A stretch of DNA of 9,375 nt. It comes from an uncultured Collinsella sp. GTDB lineage: Bacteria > Actinomycetota > Coriobacteriia > Coriobacteriales > Coriobacteriaceae. Positions 6,576 to 9,375 of the stretch are shown in pieces (position 1 is the first letter of the stretch; each line of letters opens with the position of its first letter). Location: the NCBI GenBank assembly GCA_902482185.1, contig CABSZR010000040.1:1-9375 (forward strand). Reading direction: 5' to 3'. The position numbers were made by a program, and so were the translations under genes. The notes beneath the pieces were generated by a model, which saw nothing but the letters and a program-made list of their open reading frames with translations, ran no database searches and was not told the DNA's origin.

Positions 6576-7511
6576 CTAATGCTCGATCCAGCAGCGAAGC
6601 GTCTCGCCAGCTTGCAGGTGACGCAGATTCTCCGCGGCGATGTCGACCACGTTATTGAGCGTGGCGGCTAGGTGGAACCAGCCGGAGACGTGTGGCGTGA
6701 TGAGCATGTTGGGTGCATCCCACAGGGGGCTTGTCGCAGGCAGTGGCTCGGGATCGGTGACGTCGACCGCGGCGCCGGCGAGATGTCCCGACTCCAGAGC
6801 GGCAACCAAATCGTCGGCAACCACAAGATCGCCTCGACCGCCGTTGGCAAAGAACGCGCCCGGCTTCATCGCGGCGAAGAACTCGGCGTTCGCCAGGCCG
6901 CGGGTCTCGGGTGTGCTCGGCATAAAGGATGCGACGATGTCTGCCTCTGCCAGGCACTCAGGTAGGGCGTCCATGCCGTCCATGTTCTCAAACACAATGG
7001 GGTAGACGAGTGGATGGCGCTTGATGCCGCGGACGTGCGCGCCCATGTTGCGGCAGAGCGTGGCAAAGTGGCCGCCGATATCGCCCGCGCCCAGCACCAG
7101 CACGTTGGCGTTTTTGAGCGAGGTAACCGGGCCTAAATCCTCCCAGCGATGCTCGCGCTGCAAGTCGTGATAGCCGGGCAGGCGCTTCATCATGGAAAGA
7201 ACCATGGCAAACATATGCTCGCTCACGGCCTGACCGTAGGCGCCGATTGAGCAAGACAGCTTGGCTTCAGCCGGCACGGTGCCGGCGGCAAGGTAGTCGT
7301 CATAGCCGGCGGTCTGCAATTGCAACAGCTGGAGATGCTCGCATGCCGTGAGCATGTCGGGGTCGATGTTGCCCAGGATCACGTCGACATCGGCGACCTG
7401 CTCGCGCGTGGCGGCGTCGGAGCTCGTGTAGATAAAGTCCTCGCCCGGAGCGCTCGACTCAAGAATTGCGCGATGGCGGTCGTTGACGGGCAACAAAACC
7501 AGGATGTTCAC
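6576..7511 (-). CDS. D-isomer specific 2-hydroxyacid dehydrogenase
   Basis: NAD(P)H-dependent cytosolic oxidoreductase interconverting a 2-keto acid and its D-2-hydroxy acid; the substrate (pyruvate, glyoxylate, hydroxypyruvate or another) cannot be assigned. The 311 residues match the family's usual 310-330. The Rossmann motif GAGDIG is at 141-146. Catalytic residues are R226 (NGGRGDLV), E255 (DPEPLP) and H274 (TPHVSG), forming the expected Arg-Glu-His set. The second strand ends in GIKRHP (162-167): basic residues instead of an acidic one resemble NADP(H)-preferring glyoxylate/hydroxypyruvate reductases. Start: GTG at 7511, with GGAGAGGA 6 nt upstream. The frame stays open further upstream, but only through repeat copy B and the map terminator, so that extension is spurious. 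A hairpin follows the stop. Confidence 0.9.
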   Translation of the reverse strand: MNILVLLPVNDRHRAILESSAPGEDFIYTSSDAATREQVADVDVILGNIDPDMLTACEHLQLLQLQTAGYDDYLAAGTVPAEAKLSCSIGAYGQAVSEHMFAMVLSMMKRLPGYHDLQREHRWEDLGPVTSLKNANVLVLGAGDIGGHFATLCRNMGAHVRGIKRHPLVYPIVFENMDGMDALPECLAEADIVASFMPSTPETRGLANAEFFAAMKPGAFFANGGRGDLVVADDLVAALESGHLAGAAVDVTDPEPLPATSPLWDAPNMLITPHVSGWFHLAATLNNVVDIAAENLRHLQAGETLRCWIEH

Positions 7512-7517
7512 AAACAG

Positions 7518-7525
7518 TCCTCTCC
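7518..7525 (-). promoter_or_regulatory. Ribosome binding site fixing the GTG start of the dehydrogenase
   Basis: GGAGAGGA lies 6 nt before the GTG at 7511, whose product begins directly with the first beta-strand (NILVLLPVN) as the family requires. Confidence 0.75.
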
Positions 7526-7529
7526 GCTC

Positions 7530-7581
7530 AACCTGCCAAAAAGGGACAGGTTTGTTTTGGCAGGTTTTATCAGGAAAAACG
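7530..7581 (+). repeat. Intergenic repeat family 1, copy B
   Basis: This copy has a perfect 12-bp inverted repeat: AACCTGCCAAAA (7530-7541) and TTTTGGCAGGTT (7555-7566) around 13 nt containing an internal CAGGTTT that could pair with the same left arm. It matches copy A at 47 of 52 positions. Relative to the minus-strand genes it lies between the map terminator and the dehydrogenase ribosome binding site, so it would be in the dehydrogenase leader or promoter region. Confidence 0.8.
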
Positions 7582-7583
7582 TT

Positions 7584-7632
7584 CAAATAAAACGCCGGAT
7601 GCAAGACGAGCGTGCCCGTCAGCATCCGGCGT
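7584..7632 (-). terminator. Intrinsic terminator of the methionine aminopeptidase gene
   Basis: On the minus strand, 8 nt after the TAG at 7641-7643, ACGCCGGATGC and GCATCCGGCGT (arms 7622-7632 and 7592-7602) form a perfect 11-bp GC-rich stem. A further GACG/CGTC pair lies in the 19-nt loop. The stem is followed by TTTTATTT, the expected U-tract. Confidence 0.85.
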
Positions 7633-7640
7633 CCGCACGG

Positions 7641-8528
7641 CTACCAGCTCAGCAGCTCGTAGCCATCCTCGGTCACTACGAGCTGTACCTCGCATTGGGC
7701 CGAATCGCTACCGTCCTTGGTGCGCACGCACCAGCCGTCGCCCTTGCTGATCTTGATGTCGGGCGCTCCGGCGTTGACCATGGGCTCGATGGTAAAGACC
7801 ATGCCCGGAGCCATGATGGTGTCCACATCGGGCGCCTCGGTGGTAAAGCCCACAAACGGGTCCTCGTGGAATTCCTTACCGATGCCGTGTCCGCCGTACT
7901 CGCGCACCACGCTAAAGCCGGCGCCCTCGACCGTCTTTTGCACGGCCTCGGCCATAACGGACAGCGGCAGCCACGGCTTGACGGCCGCCAGACCCGCCTC
8001 CACGCTGGCGCGGGTGACGTCGACCAGGCGCTGGCGCTCGGCAGAGACCTCGCCGATGCAGAACATGCGGCTCGAGTCGCTAAAGTAGCCGTCAAGAATC
8101 GTGGAGCAGTCGACGTTGATGATGTCGCCCTCGTGCAGCACGTCCGTATCGCAGGGGATGCCGTGGCAGACCACGTCGTTGATCGAGGTGCACACACTCT
8201 TGGGGTAGCCCTCGTAGTTGAGGTCGGCCGGCGTGCCACCGTGCTCGACGGTGTAGTCGTAGATCATCTGGTCGATCTGGTTGGTGGTCATGCCCGCGGC
8301 GATGTGCTCACCTACGTAGTCGAGTACGCCCACGTTGATGGCTGCCGAGCGTTTGATGCCCTCGATATCGGCGGGCGTCTTGTAGAGCGTACGGGGCAGA
8401 ACCTCCCAGCCCTCCTCCCACAGGCGCTCGAGGCGCTCGTCGAAGGCGCTGTGGCATTTCTTGTACTTCTTGCCGCTGCCGCACCAGCAAGCGTCGTTGC
8501 GGCCAGGCACGGGTCCTTTGTCATACAT
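7641..8528 (-). CDS. map: Type I methionine aminopeptidase with N-terminal SEC-C zinc motif
   Basis: Removes the initiator Met from nascent proteins in the cytosol. Of the 295 residues, about the first 28 carry a SEC-C type zinc motif, CWCGSGKKYKKCH (C14, C16, C25, H26), also found at the SecA C-terminus and thought to aid ribosome or protein association. The rest is a complete pita-bread catalytic domain: H122 (VCHGIP), metal ligands D140 and D151 (11 apart, NVDCS...YFSDSSR), H214 (GGHGIG), H221 (FHEDP), E248 (TIEPM) and E280 (CEVQLVVT). All five dimetal ligands are present. Start: AAAGGAAG lies 6 nt before the ATG. A probable TATACT -10 lies upstream and a strong terminator follows, so it is likely transcribed alone. 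Confidence 0.96.
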   Translation of the reverse strand: MYDKGPVPGRNDACWCGSGKKYKKCHSAFDERLERLWEEGWEVLPRTLYKTPADIEGIKRSAAINVGVLDYVGEHIAAGMTTNQIDQMIYDYTVEHGGTPADLNYEGYPKSVCTSINDVVCHGIPCDTDVLHEGDIINVDCSTILDGYFSDSSRMFCIGEVSAERQRLVDVTRASVEAGLAAVKPWLPLSVMAEAVQKTVEGAGFSVVREYGGHGIGKEFHEDPFVGFTTEAPDVDTIMAPGMVFTIEPMVNAGAPDIKISKGDGWCVRTKDGSDSAQCEVQLVVTEDGYELLSW

Positions 8529-8553
8529 GGCTAACTTCCTTTCATCCGCAGCT

Positions 8554-8559
8554 AGTATA
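8554..8559 (-). promoter_or_regulatory. Probable -10 box of the methionine aminopeptidase gene
   Basis: TATACT on the minus strand lies 25 nt before the map ATG. At 17-nt spacing the -35 position is the weak CTTTTA formed by the edge of the inverted repeat at 8581-8647, so promoter and repeat overlap. Confidence 0.5.
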
Positions 8560-8580
8560 GCCCACCCACGCGTCCATAAA

Positions 8581-8647
8581 AGTTGCGGTGATATAGTTCC
8601 GATTTAAGCGGTTTAACAGCATAAATAGGAACTATATCACCGCAACT
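8581..8647. repeat. 67-bp inverted repeat, family 2
   Basis: AGTTGCGGTGATATAGTTCC (8581-8600) and its exact reverse complement (8628-8647) form a 20-bp perfect stem. After one mismatch, ATTTA (8602-8606) and TAAAT (8622-8626) extend it, leaving a 15-nt loop. On the minus strand the stem is followed by TTTATGG, so with the final T of the arm it could terminate the radical SAM transcript. One arm recurs at 2389-2409, which points to a dispersed repeat family. Confidence 0.85.
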
Positions 8648-8688
8648 GATGGAGCGGGATGGCTGACACTAGCTGCTGCGTGGTTTTG

Positions 8689-9375
8689 CTAGTAGCTCAC
8701 CTGGCAGGGAATGCCGAGGGCGCGCACGCGTGCGGCAATGGCGTCGAGTACCTCAGGTGCTGCTTTGGCAAGGCCAGCGACCGGCGTCTCGCGTGCGACG
8801 GTGTAGATGGTCGCCTCCTGCGGGCGAATGCGCTCGAGCGCCGCGAGCCAAGGACCAACGTACTCCTCACCGGTGTTGTCGATGAGCCTGCCCTGATACT
8901 CGCCGGTCAAAAAGATCGTCTGGATAATGACATGACCGTCAAAGCTTGCGAACGTCTCGATCTGGTGCTCCACATCGTAGGGGCCAACAGGCTGGTCGAG
9001 CAGCTGGATAAACGCCGGGTCGACGGTATCGAGCTTGAGGATATTGTCGTCGACCATCATGAGCGCATCGTGCACCTGGGGACGGTCGGCGCGCGTGCCG
9101 TTGGAAAGCACGGCAATCTTGGTGTTTGGGGCCAGCTGGTTGCGAAGCGCGACGGCACCGGCGATGGTCTGCGGAAACTCCGGCGCGGCGGTGGGCTCGC
9201 CATTGCCGGCAAACGTGATTACATCGGGCAGCTCACCCTCGATTGCCATCCCGTGCAGCTTGGCCTCGAGTGCGTCGAGCACCACGGCAGCCGTGTTATA
9301 CGGCTCGTGGCAGGGGCGCTCGGCGTTGAGGCCGTTCTCGCAGTAGATGCAGTCGAACGTGCAGATTTTGCCGCT
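8689..9375 (-). CDS. Radical SAM protein, COG0731-like (5' end outside window)
   Basis: The frame is open to the right edge; 228 residues are visible. The first residues are SGKI followed by CTFDCIYC, a CX3CX2C motif binding the radical-SAM 4Fe-4S cluster (codons 9361-9363, 9349-9351 and 9340-9342). Numbering from the edge, FAGNGEPT at about 55-62 is the GGE-like SAM-binding loop, and AVLSNGT and ILKLDTVDP are the expected later strands of the partial TIM barrel. The overall pattern resembles small Fe-S oxidoreductases related to the wyosine-tRNA enzyme TYW1 and archaeal homologues, with an unknown substrate. Only a short N-terminal part is missing. The GTG at 9285 lies downstream of the cysteine motif and cannot be the start. 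Stop TAG at 8689-8691. Confidence 0.88.
   Translation of the reverse strand, partial: SGKICTFDCIYCENGLNAERPCHEPYNTAAVVLDALEAKLHGMAIEGELPDVITFAGNGEPTAAPEFPQTIAGAVALRNQLAPNTKIAVLSNGTRADRPQVHDALMMVDDNILKLDTVDPAFIQLLDQPVGPYDVEHQIETFASFDGHVIIQTIFLTGEYQGRLIDNTGEEYVGPWLAALERIRPQEATIYTVARETPVAGLAKAAPEVLDAIAARVRALGIPCQVSY

Noticed and set aside
7512..7625. Upstream extension of the hydroxyacid dehydrogenase by 38 residues
   Set aside because: It would translate repeat copy B and the loop of the map terminator; the GTG at 7511 has a good ribosome binding site and gives the family N-terminus.
7320..8534. 404-residue open frame on + opposite the map and dehydrogenase genes
   Set aside because: It spans two real minus-strand genes, a terminator and a repeat; composition (Ala, Arg, His and Asp rich) is that of a shadow frame.
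9283..9285. GTG as start of the radical SAM gene
   Set aside because: The CX3CX2C motif lies in frame upstream, so the coding region must begin before it, outside the window.
1..9375. CRISPR array, tRNA, rRNA, transposase or prophage genes
   Set aside because: No evenly spaced repeats, cloverleaf, rRNA-like stretch or mobile-element protein motif was seen; the repeats found are short palindromic intergenic elements.

Overview
The window reads as chromosome of a high-GC Gram-positive gut-type bacterium, most likely Coriobacteriia and probably Collinsella or a close relative. This rests on remembered resemblance of the proteins (the large FtsX-type permease, the SEC-C methionine aminopeptidase, the GGNGS-type phosphofructokinase) and on the G+C-rich codon choice. 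No search was run, so the genus is inference. No phage, plasmid, transposase, CRISPR, tRNA or rRNA gene was found.

Layout, left to right: (1) the C-terminal half of an FtsX/MacB-like ABC permease on +, cut by the left edge, ending at 1226. (2) A 56-bp convergent gap filled by an intergenic repeat, copy A. (3) On -, an XRE-type regulator fused to a His-rich beta-repeat and four membrane segments (1283-2203). (4) A 266-bp leader with a partly duplicated CTACCGGT motif and a lone arm of a second repeat. (5) On -, a phosphofructokinase (2470-3549) with a likely extended -10 promoter and an inverted repeat just upstream. (6) On -, a membrane-anchored Ntn-type linear amide C-N hydrolase (3690-4775). 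(7) Divergent on +, an M18 aminopeptidase (4937-6322). (8) A 253-bp convergent gap with a repeat fragment (copy C), a 99-nt long hairpin and a perfect 12-bp hairpin. (9) On -, a D-2-hydroxyacid dehydrogenase starting at GTG 7511. (10) Repeat copy B and a good intrinsic terminator. (11) On -, SEC-C type I methionine aminopeptidase (7641-8528). (12) A 67-bp inverted repeat at 8581-8647. (13) On -, the C-terminal part of a radical SAM protein cut by the right edge.

The genes look like separate single-gene units rather than one operon: every gap is 50-270 bp and most carry a hairpin or repeat. Functionally it is a mixed housekeeping stretch (glycolysis, peptide trimming, N-terminal Met removal, 2-ketoacid reduction) plus a membrane-tethered regulator and an exported or anchored amidase. 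The most unusual content is in the gaps: at least two repeat families, a long structured palindrome and repeated motifs ahead of the regulator. No gene cluster resembles a new defence or biosynthetic system.
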